From positions 24,180,001-24,244,000 of the forward strand of contig CM060731.1 of NCBI GenBank assembly GCA_030704615.1: 64,000 bases of DNA, written 5' to 3'. The translations under genes and the position numbers were made by a program. Origin of the DNA: Takakia lepidozioides (Eukaryota > Streptophyta > Takakiopsida > Takakiales > Takakiaceae). This document shows, piece by piece, positions 49,133 to 59,282 of the stretch; position 1 is the first letter of the stretch, and each line of letters opens with the position of its first letter. The notes under the pieces are model-generated. The model was not told the DNA's origin. It did not search any database and saw nothing but the letters and a program-made list of their open reading frames with translations.

Positions 49133-49251
49133 AAAGCTACATAATAATTCTCGCACAGAATTGTACCCATCCCTTCGATTGATTGTACATGTACATGCAT
49201 GTAGCTTATTTCTATGATTGATTAATAAAAAATCCATGAAAAAAATCCTTT

Positions 49252-49516
49252 GTAGGTGTGGCGATCTAGGAATAATTCTAATGAAGTTGTGACTCGAAAA
49301 AGTGACTCTAGGATTGTTGAGTTTTTGTACGAGGGCAAGAAAACCGGAAACAAAATCAAGCTTCCTAACCGGTTAGAGAACCGGCATGGTGATTATAAGG
49401 GTGTTATACCCGGAGCAAGATCCGGAGCAAATGAGGATGGCGTAGAGGCGGTTCTAGATAATACAAGTGTAAGGGTTAGTGATGGTAGTATGAAATTACA
49501 ATGTTGGGGAGATTAG
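49252..49516 (+). CDS. Short unrecognised exon 3' of the transposase
   Basis: After an acceptor-like CCTTTGTAG, an 87-codon frame with balanced composition (VVTRKSDSRIVEFLYEGKKT, then NRLENRHGDYKGVIPGARSG) runs to a TAG. It may be a final exon of the transposon gene or part of another mobile-element protein. I do not recognise it. Confidence 0.25.
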
Positions 49517-50571
49517 GTGCACAATATTAATGAGATTGTCCAAGTAGGAAATTAATTAGTTGGGCATTTGGCATTTGGCTAAGACAATAGTTGTAAGTTG
49601 TAAGCTTAGTGTATTAGAGGGGCAGAGAGATAGATGACAGGGTTGAACGTTTGAACTTTGAACCCGAGACCCACAACTAATATTCTAGCGGCTTATCACC
49701 AGGCCACAACCCTTTTGTGTATAGTTTTACACACATACACAAAAATGCTAGAAAAAATAAAAATAAATAAAAGTGGATGAATCCCATAACCGGTACCATG
49801 GAACTGGCATTTCTTAAGATGGCATAACCGGTAGATTGAGAACCGGACAAAAAAAAATCCGTGTGTTTATTGAGAACCTGTAACCGAGATGTTTTTCAAA
49901 CCTATTGGTATACCCTGCCCCAGCCATCCATTTTTTTCAAAGAATACGCCATAACCGGGACCGTGAGAGGGCTCAAAACATGGTACCCGGCCAACATTGG
50001 TCACAACCCCCTGCATTTACAATATCTATGATTGCGGATTTGTCCTTCATAATGTTTTTTTTTTAGCTCTATTTTGTTTTGTGAATGCAAACCCCAGACC
50101 ACTACATCCATAGAAAAAATTGGACCCAAAAATAATTAATTTAAAAATTAATTTAAAAAAAAAAAAAAAACAAGTTTCTTTCACTCACTATTGTGGAACT
50201 CTCTATGGAGAGTGCATGAAGTTGAAAAGAACTCAACTTGGGAGTGCAAATGAGGGAAGAAAATATGGTTTTCAGTCCAAATGATTTTTGTTCACTCCCA
50301 AAATTTGCACACGCATTGCAAACGCTGTCATTAAGCATACGGTTTGGGAACGGAATAAAATAAAATCATGTGCATGTGCAAAAAATCATCATCCCACCTG
50401 AGGGCACGAGGAGGAGGATGTGGCGGCGGCCGTCAAGTTTGTTGGGATCGGCACCAATGGAGGGTAGAAAGAACTCTGGCCTTGTTATACAACAACAGAG
50501 AATGAGCACTATAAAGATTGGAAGAAGGGGATCAATTGACCCTGGCCTCAACCATGACCTTTGCAAAAAGA
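49517..50571. other. Intergenic, one tRNA-like short-element candidate
   Basis: At about 49645-49725, on the minus strand, GCCTGGTGATAAGCCGC is followed about 30 bases later by GGGTTCAAAGTTC. These are rough matches to the A and B boxes of tRNA-derived short interspersed elements. An A/T-rich low-complexity stretch follows at 50120-50175. No gene was seen. Confidence 0.25.
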
Positions 50572-51156
50572 CACTAAATAGGGCCACACTGCGACTCCCG
50601 GACGTCGCAGGCCCGTCGCATTACCGCTGACGGGCGACTTCTAGCAGTCGCAACCCCCGCGAGGTGGCGTGCCCTCGCCACATGGCGGCCAAGGGGAAAA
50701 TGGCATCCTTGCGACTCCCTAACATCGCGGCCCTGCAGGAGCGTCGCCCCAGCAGGCATGCGACTGCGGGGAATCGCAAGGTCCTCGCCATTGTGGCATT
50801 TCGGCGACGTCTGGACGTCGCAAACCCAACACGACCTGACTCAACCCTCCCACGTGCCTAAGTGTGAGGGGGTGTTGTTGCGATTCCCGACAATCACAGC
50901 CTTGCGGGAGCGTCGCAGAGGGTAAGTGCGACGCCCGGGCGTCGCAACCCCCAGCTCGCTGGCGGGTCATCCCCAACAGCAGCGACGTGGCGGAATCGCA
51001 AGCAGGCGAAGCGTCACCGGAGTGGCGCGGCGGCGACGGGCCGACGTCGCAATTTTCGGGCCGGGCGCCTGCGCGGCGCTGCAGTCGCAAGAGGGTCATT
51101 GTGTCCGGCGCGCCCGGGGTCCCGGCGTCGCTAACCCCCCCCTAAACATAGTAGTG
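50572..51156. mobile_element. GC-rich CACTA-like element with GCGAC/GTCGC arrays
   Basis: The left end reads CACTAAATAGGGCCACACTG and the right end reads ...CATAGTAGTG. The reverse complement of the right end (CACTACTATGTTTAGGGGGG) resembles the end at 56516. The interior is packed with short inverted words such as GCGACTCCCGGACGTCGCA, GTCGCAACCCCC and GCGACGTCTGGACGTCGC, typical of CACTA subterminal repeats. No coding capacity. Neither a longer terminal repeat nor a clean 3-bp duplication was established. Confidence 0.4.
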
Positions 51157-51184
51157 GGTCTCTTGCTCGCAAAAATACTACCAC

Positions 51185-51315
51185 ACATTGAAGTCAATAT
51201 TACTGTAATGCACGCATCCATCATGCATGCCCCATGAATGCAAGAAGTACATCCATCGCATCATGACTTTGCCATCATACAGTTCTGTATGTGTGAATAT
51301 GGCTCCTCGTATGCT
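51185..51315. repeat. Dispersed repeat, copy B (partner at 35345-35475)
   Basis: Shares CATGCATGCCCCATGAATGC and CATCGCATCATGACTTTGCC with copy A in the same order and spacing. Some substitutions and a small gap separate the copies. Confidence 0.7.
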
Positions 51316-51428
51316 CATATTAGAGACCATGAACATTCAAATTTGAAATTTGAAACAACATTCAATGTACCTCCAAAACGAATGGACGTCATTTAGCGGA
51401 TGATTGTTGTCATTCATGTGATTGACCA

Positions 51429-52375
51429 CACTACAAGAGATGAGCGTTTTTAGGACTACGGCTTTTGCGGAGTCATAAAAACGGCATTAGGTACATGACT
51501 ACAGAACGCTGAAATGCGTTGCAGTCATAGTTTTATTGTGCAACAATGGACTCTCCTTTGATATTTAAACTGTCATCTCTATCATTGATGACAACAAAAG
51601 CCTTGGATACTGCTATGTAGGATCTTCCTTCTTCTGTGCTTGCATCGGCTGAAGTTTGATTGACCTCACTACTACTTCCAGGATCGATCTCCCTCTTCTT
51701 CTTTGGACACTCCCTCTCCCAGTGGCCTCTCCACAATTATTACATCTGGTTCTCTTCTTAAGCTCACTGATTCTCTCATTGCGCTGCTTTTTCTGCTCCT
51801 CAGACAGTCACTCTTGCAGTCTACTTCCACCGGCTCGGTTATTTCCCTTTCTTGCGAAGAAAGCTCTATCTCTTTGCTCATCGGCATTCCCTCGTTCTTT
51901 ATTCAATGACTCTTCCTTCAGGAGCCTTGATGTTAGATTCTCCAATGTTCTATTCTCAGGAAGTACACTATCCCACGCTGATAAAAGATGTCTGTAACTA
52001 GGCGGCAGACTACACACAATCTTTGTAATCACGGATCTCTCTGAAGTGACATCTCCTAGGTCACTCAATCTATTTGCCATAGACTCAATGGTACTAATAT
52101 GAGTCGAAATATCATCGTTCTCTCTCATTCTGTACTCAAAGAACTTTTGTTGAAGGATATGGATGTGTAGTAATGGATATCACTACATGACTCCGGAAAG
52201 GTAGGGAGCATTGGTCAAACATTGTTGACCACGATGACAGGGATGGTTTATATGACTCGCGTCATATGGAGGACTACACGTGGATGAATTTTCCTAGAAT
52301 CGTATGACTTCATGACTAAATTTGGTTTTACAACTCTAATTTTACGACTGCGTCACTATACGTATCATTTTGAAG
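51429..52375. mobile_element. CACTA-type element carrying a copia gag fragment
   Basis: The left end is CACTACAAGAGATGAGCGTT, followed by GGACTACGG, GAGTCATAAA and CATGACTACAG. Bases 52166-52375 on the other side of the gag fragment carry the same kind of words (CATGACTCC, TATGACTCGCGTCATATGG, GACTTCATGACT, TACGACTGCG). The gag sequence therefore lies inside a CACTA-type element, either captured by it or inserted into it. The right terminus is not resolved. Confidence 0.4.
51533..52165 (-). pseudogene. Ty1/copia gag fragment with broken zinc knuckle
   Basis: The minus strand reads LQQKFFEYRMRENDDISTHI, then LGDVTSERSVITKIVCSLPP SYRHLLSAW, typical of the UBN2-type gag of plant copia elements. 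A CNNCG half of the zinc knuckle follows. The second half (GHWERECP) is in another frame, so an indel splits the CX2CX4HX4C motif. Protease, integrase and polymerase are absent. Confidence 0.7.
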
Positions 52376-52477
52376 GCACATACACGAATGTATTCATCCA
52401 TTGGGTAAGTTTATTCATCACTTTTTTTTGTCTCCCGCCACACCATATGTTTTCTTAGTATCCACGAGCCTAGAGCA

Positions 52478-52930
52478 TGGAACGCGATGATCGCAGGATG
52501 TGCAGGGGCGTGGGATGGAGGCTTTGCAGACCTATTCTTGAGCAAATGATGCAAGAAGGGGCGAGGATAGGCACAGCGAGGCACTACAACACACTATGGT
52601 TTTCAGCACCGTCGGTATTTCACTATGAATTTCACTGTTTGCCACATTTCACTATTTCTAGCACCACGTAGTGAAATGTGTTGATATTAATAAAACAATT
52701 CACTACAACTATCAAAAGTTTCATTACAGAGTCCTTTATTCTACCACCCCTAAGTCAAACATTGACAGCTGTAATTCTGAAAATATAATTGATAATATAT
52801 ATTTCAATTTCAATAACTCAAAGTGAAAGTTTCTACTATAACTTTACTAAAGTGTTCAAACCAGCCCAATGGTAATATATTTTACTACCACTATCAAATG
52901 TTTGTCTACATGGTGTTTTGGTTTCCTAGA
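52478..52930. mobile_element. CACTA-type end with TTTCACTA repeats, inserted in a PPR fragment
   Basis: Bases 52478-52570 read like a PPR module (MIAG, then a GRGMEAL-type segment, then EQMMQEG). At 52582 the text changes to CACTACAACACACTATGG, followed by many TTTCACTA, CACTATTT and TAGTGAAATG words in both orientations to about 52930. No transposase or matching right end was found. Confidence 0.4.
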
Positions 52931-53089
52931 CAAGCCTGGTAGGAGGATTTTAGCCTCTTACCTAGAATGAATCAAAGTGCAAAAGGTTAAAAAGTCAAAA
53001 AATTGCTAATAAGGTTGCCCATTAGGGTAATCGTGAACACAGAGGAGGGCTGGGACTTGGCGTTTTTTTGTCTCCTTCGCCACACCATG

Positions 53090-55130
53090 TAGCCGAGGGA
53101 TGGAATGCGATGATAGAGGATATGCAGGGGCGTGGGATGGAGGCGTTGAGCAAATGATGCGGGAAGGAGAAGAAGAGGAGGAGATGAGACGAGGATAAGC
53201 TCGCCGTTCTTGGGAGAGTCAGCTTGGTCTTAGTAGACCGTGTTTCAATCTCTGCCTACTCAGCTGCACCGTGGTGGTTCGATCTCACAGACCAATCCGA
53301 CATTACCTGACTACAGACACAAGCAGCACACACAAGAGGTCTTTTTGGGTTGATGGTCAGTCAAGTCATGACACAAGCTCAAGGACAATGTGGTGAGGGC
53401 ACCTTCTTCTTTGACCTATTTCAGCCTGTTTTGCCATCTCACATCATGTTTGTGTGCATTGCAATGCTTGTGCAAGCCTGGCAGCCCTTGAGAAGGGCAA
53501 AGAGGTGCATGGGGATATCATCGAAGCTGGAATTGTACCTAATGTTATTCTAAACACTGCCCTGGCAGCTCTGGAAAAGGGGAAGGAGGTCCATGGTGAC
53601 ATCTTTCAGAGCTGGAATTGTACCAAATGTCATTCTAACAATACCCTAGTGGACATGTATGCAAAATGTGGGTGCATCGAGGATGCAAATGGAGTGTTCA
53701 ACACTATGGCTGAACGAGATGTGGTATCGTGGAGTGTGATGCTTGCGGGGTATGCACAACAGGGACGTGGGATGGAGGCTTTGGAGACCTATGAGCAAAT
53801 GATGGGGGAAGGGGTTCAGCCCGACCACATCATGTTTGTGTGCATTGCAGGCCTGGCAGCCTTGATTTAAATCAGGCGCCTCAACCATGACCACAACTTC
53901 TAAAAGAGGATCAAGAGAGGGAGTCCATAATGCCTCTTCTGGCTCTTCTGGGCATGTGAAGATTCTTTGTGAGGCAGGCAGACTGAAAGAGGCTCTACAA
54001 CCTTTAAAGCAAGGAGCATTTCAGCAGATTCAGATATGTATGTCTGTCTCTTGCTTAAGTGCATCAAAATGAAGGGTCTGGAAGCTGGAAAGCAGGTGCA
54101 CACTCACATTATCCAAAGTGGATTCACGCCAAGTGTTTTTCTCCTCAACACCTTGTGAACATGTATGTTAAGTGCAGGAGCATCATGAATGCACACCGAG
54201 TGTTCAACGGAATGCCTCAACGAACTTTGATCATGTTGAATATAATGTTGGCAGGATTTAACATGGGTGTGGTAGGAATGCTTTGGAGACCTACAAAGCA
54301 AATGTTGCGCGAAGGGCCGGTGAAGCCCAACCACATCACCTTTGTTGGTGTTTGCAATGCGTGTGCAAGCCTGGGAGCCCTAGAAAAGGGGAAAGAGGTC
54401 CATGCTGACATCGTCAAAGCTGGAATTGTACCAAATGTCATCCTAAACTGACAGGTTTGCCAAATGTGGGTGCATTCAGGATGCGAAGGGAGTATTTCAC
54501 ACTCTGGCTGAACGAGATGTGGTGTCGTGGAATGCGATGCTTGCAGGGTATGCACATCAGGGGCACGGGATGGAGGCTTTGGAGACCTATGAGCAAATGA
54601 TGTGGGAAGGGTGAAGCCCGACCACATCAGGTTTGTGTGCGTTTGCAGTGCGTGTGCAAGCCTGGCAGCCTTGGAAAAGGGCAAAGAGGTGCATGGTTGC
54701 ATCGCCAAAGCTAGAGTTGTACCAGATGTGATTCCCTGTGGATCAATAGCTACAAGAAAAACTGCATGGGTAGATGGTCAACTAAAGGCTGCAGCTACAG
54801 CGGCATAGTTTATAATACCAGGCACCTCAACCATGACCACAGCTTCTGAAAGAGGATCAAGAGAGGGAGTCCACAATGCCTCTTTTGGCTGCACTTCTAG
54901 GCATGTGAAGATGCTTTGTGGCAGGCAGACTGACAGAGGCTCTATAGACTTTTGACCAATGAGGCATTTTAGCAGATTCAGGTACGTATGTCTGTCTCTT
55001 GCTTAAGTGCATCAAGATTGAAGGTCTGGAAGCTGGAAAGCAGGTGCACACTCACATTATCCAAAGCGGATTCATGCCAAATGTTTTTCTACTCAACACC
55101 CTAAGTGCGGGAGCATCATAGATGCTCTAA
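53090..55130 (+). pseudogene. Cluster of PPR gene fragments in tandem
   Basis: Successive plus-strand pieces match modules of the intact PPR-DYW gene. They include NACASLAALEKGKEVHGDII (53454), NTLVDMYAKCGCIEDANGVF and AERDVVSWSVMLAGYAQQGR (53640-53800). The N-terminal region SKRGSREGVHNASS / LCEAGRLKEAL begins at 53887. Further pieces are LVNMYVKCRSIMNAHRVFNG (54150), CNACASLGALEKGKEVHADI (54350) and DVVSWNAMLAGYAHQGHGME (54510). The segment that begins GGCACCTCAACCATGACCAC at about 53876 is repeated from about 54826, so at least one roughly 950-bp tandem duplication occurred. Many stops and frame changes; no DYW end. Confidence 0.75.
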
Positions 55131-56515
55131 ACTCTCAAATTATTTCTGGCTAACCAAAGCTACCACTGACGCACAAATCCGACAAACACTCAAATTCAGA
55201 TACGCCCAATACATGGGTCACCAGCGCAAACACATCTTTTGGCCGCATATGTTCCCATCTCCATACTGCCCATTATGTTCAACCATTTTGTGAAACCCCC
55301 GTGGACAGCTACAGAAGTATATATAAGGGGAGTAGTGACCCCGAGAACGGTGCAAGCCCGTTTGGTTAAAAACTAGTGAGTAAGTGAGCGAGCCGGAAAG
55401 CGACCCGGAAAGCGACCAAAGAGTGGGGAGCTGTTCCGGACTGCCATCTACCAAAGGGAATTCTCCTAGGCCCAAATAGGTGGAGGGTTTAGTGGGAAGC
55501 GAAGGGGGACCGTTATGTCCCGGTGAGCAGCCGAAGCTCCAAGTTGGCCCGGGCGGCCAGGTTGGGAGTCAGGCGCACGCATCAAAGCGAGTAACTATGA
55601 CTTGAAGGGGAGCTTACCGAAGTGAGGTGCGCGACAATATCACAGCTGGAACACGCTCTAAACACCAGCCCATCCCTCTCCCACTTTGAACGCCTCCATC
55701 CCCGCCAAAACCGTCCCCTCCTCATCTATTTTAAAGAACGGCATATCACTCATCTCACCCAACTTACCACTACTATTGACACTCAACTTATAACCAGTGT
55801 TTGTACCGGTGTATTGCCTGGTATGTGCACATGTATATGCATTGGTATTAGATACCAGACCAATCTGGTATAATTTGGGAGAATATTTGGTCATATACCA
55901 GGACCATGCTGGTATCAATTTTTTCATACCAGCCACAATACCAGTACTCCCCCAACGTCTTCCTCATTTAGTCTGGTATGTATACTATATTAATTTATGT
56001 GTACATATGCCTACATATTTGTACTTATGTATATTTATTTTCCTTATTATATTGTATTTGTTTTCACTGGATACTTGCTATTTGATGAACTTGTTATTCA
56101 ATGATGGCTTTGGAATGATACCAGAATTGATATCGGATACCAAAATTGATATCTGGTATTGTGGTCAGGATACTCATACTCATACCAGTATCTGGAAAAA
56201 GATACATATATTATTATATAGACCAGATTGGTATGAAAGTTTTGCGATACATCTGGTATCAGGATTAGTCTGGTATGTCCTAAAACTGATACCAGTACAA
56301 CACTGCTTATAACCCCGGGTGAATTCACACTTAAACACTCTCGTGCCATGGCTAAAACTTGCAGGCTTCTCCAACACCTACATACTCTACTATGTCATCC
56401 CTCTACATTCTGTACCCTTGAATGTGATCTTCCCTGCTTACTCTTTCTTCATATCCAACGCGACTTATTGCCCGCCTACAGATGAGCCCCATTTCCCTCT
56501 ATTCTCCATCGCTTA
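55131..56515 (+). pseudogene. LINE-like retroelement 3' remnant
   Basis: A frame ending at 55293 reads TDAQIRQTLKFRYAQYMGHQ, then MFPSPYCPLCS. This matches the region before the CPxC zinc motif at the C-terminus of non-LTR reverse-transcriptase proteins. After an unrelated stretch (55295-55620, with TATATATAAGG at about 55318), coding-like text resumes: LNTSPSLSHFERLHPRQNRP LLIYF, up to 55790. Beyond the hAT insert it continues as LKHSRAMAKTCRLLQHLHTL (56330-56470). The pieces probably belong to one element. Confidence 0.45.
55795..56305. mobile_element. hAT-type miniature element, 8-bp TSD, rich in ATACCAG repeats
   Basis: The 511-bp insert begins CAGTGTTTGTACCGGTGT and its reverse-complemented right end begins CAGTGTTGTACTGGTATC, an imperfect terminal inverted repeat. 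The 8-bp direct repeat CTTATAAC flanks it at 55787-55794 and 56306-56313. Inside, ATACCAG or its complement CTGGTAT occurs about fifteen times in both orientations, as in subterminal transposase-binding arrays. It has no transposase. Confidence 0.88.
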
Positions 56516-57448
56516 CACTACAACAAATGGGGGGGGGGGGTTTGCGTCGCCAGCCGCGCCCCCACGCCCCGCGCGGCGCTGAGCCCGCGACGCCGAGCCC
56601 GCGGCACTTCTTTGCGACGCCGGATCCCCCGCTGCGACACCATTACGACGCCCAACCATCGTAAGGTGGCATGAAGGGGGAAAGAGGACCCTCGCTGCGA
56701 CGGATTTTTTTTCTTGCGACGCCCCGGCGTCGGAAATCCCAAAAAATAAAAATAAAAAATAAAATTGGACGTTACGACGCTTCGGCGTCGCAAAAACGTC
56801 ACCAAGGGTGCCCCAGCGTCTCTGCGACGCCAGGGCGTCGCAACAACATCACCATAGTGGGAGTTTGTTTTTTTTTTTTGGAAACTTTGCGGCCCTCAAC
56901 TTCACAAAAGCGTCGTTGGGGGCGCCCCGCGCTGGGATGCCCAACGTTGCGACGCCAGGGGGTCGCAATGGTGTTGTGGTCAGCTTAGATCATCACAAGG
57001 ACATTGCTTGGGGCGCCTGACGGTGGGAGGGTGCAACAACGACGACGACGCTGGGACTGGGACTGGGGCTGGGTACTAAGGCTGTGGAGGTTGCAACTCC
57101 CCGGCGTCACAAGAGAGACCCCCTTAGAAGGAACTTGAAGGAAATCTCTATATGTATATATATATATATTTAGATTGCTTTTGTGATACATAGATGTAAC
57201 GTAGGTGTGTTGGTTAGTTTGTAGTGTCTTAAAAATGTTATAACGTAGAGGTCTTAGGTTCAAGTATGCATTGCATGATATATGTAGAACAATGAACATA
57301 TCGTTATTAGACAGAACCGGAGTCAATGGTCAACAAGTTTTTGAAATTCAAATTTTCCCGCCTAAATCCAAATGTACCCCCTTAAATTGTGACGTCCGGG
57401 TGTCGCACTTTGCGACCCCCGGACGGTGCTAATTCTGCATTGCAGAAT

Positions 57449-57487
<39 letters not shown>

Positions 57488-57655
57488 CCGACGCCCCGAC
57501 GTCAGAAATCGCGGTTTCGCCTATTTGTGAACCCCATTGGTCGCAAATTTGCGACGTTTTTTTGGCGACGCCCGGACGTCGTAAATTTGGTTCTTCCCCC
57601 CCTGCCCGAAAAAGGCTGTTTTACGACGCCGCAGCGTTGGAAACCCCCCCCCCCC
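56516..57655. mobile_element. CACTA-type end with GCGACGCC/GGCGTCGC array
   Basis: It starts CACTACAACAAATGGGGGG. Then follow many short palindromic words around GCGACGCC..GGCGTCGC (for example TGCGACGCCAGGGCGTCGCA, CGACGCTTCGGCGTCG). The array is interrupted by A/T-rich sequence at about 57120-57380 and by a T-run of about 38 at 57450-57487. It extends right up to the start of the chromodomain repeat copy. The opposite end was not found. Confidence 0.45.
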
Positions 57656-57656
57656 C

Positions 57657-58881
57657 TTGGTGTTAGGACCTCCCAGACCTCATGTACGCATGGCTGTGCA
57701 CCCCACCCACATCCACTCCCCTACATCCTCTCCCCACTCAGACATGGACTCCATCCACACCCCCCCCGGCTCACCTCCATACGCCCTCCCTTACGCAAAC
57801 TACTTCCACCCCCGCTCCGGCCTCTTCCCCCTCATGCTCATCCGGTACTCTCGCAACTCACCATGCTAACCCAGATAACCCGGACGCATATGTTTTTGAC
57901 GCCATCCTAGGTATTAAAACTCAAACATCTACAGACTCATATGGGGCCACATATGTTGATAAATATTACCTCTGCCAATGGGCTGGCTTCACAGCTGATG
58001 ATAATTCATGGAAAATCGAGGACGACCTCTTTGGCTCACGTGACGACTGTGACCCCGCCCACAATCTCATACTCCTCACCGCATTCCACAAACGCACTAA
58101 CACTAACTACCTTATGCATACCCACCAACAACATATCTCCCAAAACCAACCCAAAGATGTCCGTCACGTACACCAACCGCTTACCGCTCCCAACATACAC
58201 ATACACATCACTGAATGCAACCCGGATAAGGACATCCTGCACACCTCCCCCACAATTTGTCAAGGCCCTCGTATGTCCACCATCTACACCTTCAATGGTC
58301 GTTTCCTCAGCCTCATTTCCAATGACAGACTAGCATGGCTCTGGGCCAAATACTCTACTTCCTCCCCCTGTGACACTCTAATCCACCCACCCCGCCAAGA
58401 CTTTGCTACCAAACTCAGCTGGCTTGCTACCCGCTACCTCCAAGATACCCCTGCCAAAAAACCCCGTTCCCTGACAAAACAGTCACAAGTCTTTGTTCAT
58501 AATACTATCCCCCGGGATATTTTCTCTCTGCTCATAACCACTTTCCAACTTACTCATTCATATTATTCCAGTCCACTTACATGCCTGATGGGTATCACAA
58601 CTTTTATCTGCCCCCACCCTCGAGACTGCATTTTTGGCGCCACCGGACATGCCACCCAGCGCGCATGGGCGGGGAGTGGACTTGCCTACCCCCCCTCAGG
58701 CCCCTCATGCATGAGGCCCTTCAATGGGCCCGTATAGCCGCACAATCCTCCCCATCAAACGTTACGATCTTGTTACAATCCTTCTACTCACTCATCAAAA
58801 GCTACCCAACAGTCCCCACCCCTCCCTACAATTCCCACCCGGCGTAACACTTCTCGCCGCTATCGAACCAAATATCCAAAA
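57657..58881 (+). pseudogene. Chromodomain-plus-unknown-domain repeat family, copy 2
   Basis: The best preserved chromodomain copy. From about 57690 a proline-rich N-terminus changes frame once near 57870, then NPDNPDAYVFDAILGIKTQT, YYLCQWAGFTADDNSWKIED and DLFGSRDDCDPAHNLILLTA follow. The aromatic cage-type positions (Y, W, W) of a chromodomain are visible. Then come ITECNPDKD, FNGRFLSLISNDRLAWLWAK and the shared C-terminal domain with FQLTHSYYSSPLTC and HPRDCIFGATGHATQ. One further frame change occurs near 58700. Similarity to copy 3 stops at 58881, exactly where the retroelement terminal repeat begins, so this copy was cut by that insertion. Confidence 0.65.
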
Positions 58882-59275
58882 TGTCATAGTTAACAAGAAG
58901 TAGGTAATTCTAGTTAACCATGACTAAAACCATGACAACTGTCGTGCACCTAAGCATCGTGCAACAACATACATCGCTGTCCATCACACATCCTAAGCAT
59001 ACAATCCTAGAAAGCTATGCCACAATCGCCCCCCTAGTTGGTGATTAGGTCCCTCTAACACCAGATAGCTGACAAGTATCCACCCTAATAAGATCACTGC
59101 TCGGTCTTCAATCGCACAAGTCCCAGTATCTGAAATCAATAGATCAAGAGGCCGGGTACAAAAGTAGCCTCATCGTTACTCGCCTTCCTACAATCCATGG
59201 CTTCAATTGGGTGTCCATGGCATTGAACTCTCGTTAGCTAGACCTTTGGATCACTAGTCAACCTCGCCACTGTCA
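58882..59275 (-). repeat. Candidate 3' LTR of the gypsy element
   Basis: The 394-bp segment starts TGTCATAG on the plus strand at 58882, where homology of the disrupted host repeat ends. At the other side it ends ...CCACTGTCA, eight bases outside the stop of the PHD-containing frame. Both limits follow the TG...CA rule. The other repeat is not in the window, so identity cannot be tested. Confidence 0.4.
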
Positions 59276-59282
59276 TGCCCAA

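Noticed and set aside
55580-55615. GAGTAACTATGACT, a 14-base match to a conserved 28S rRNA site used by R2 retroelements
   Set aside because: Only 14 bases match as I recall the site, and the flanks do not. Too short to claim rDNA or an R2 element.
55295-55620. Possible solo LTR with TATATATAAGG
   Set aside because: No TG...CA boundaries with a matching target duplication could be fixed, although the stretch clearly interrupts LINE-like coding sequence.
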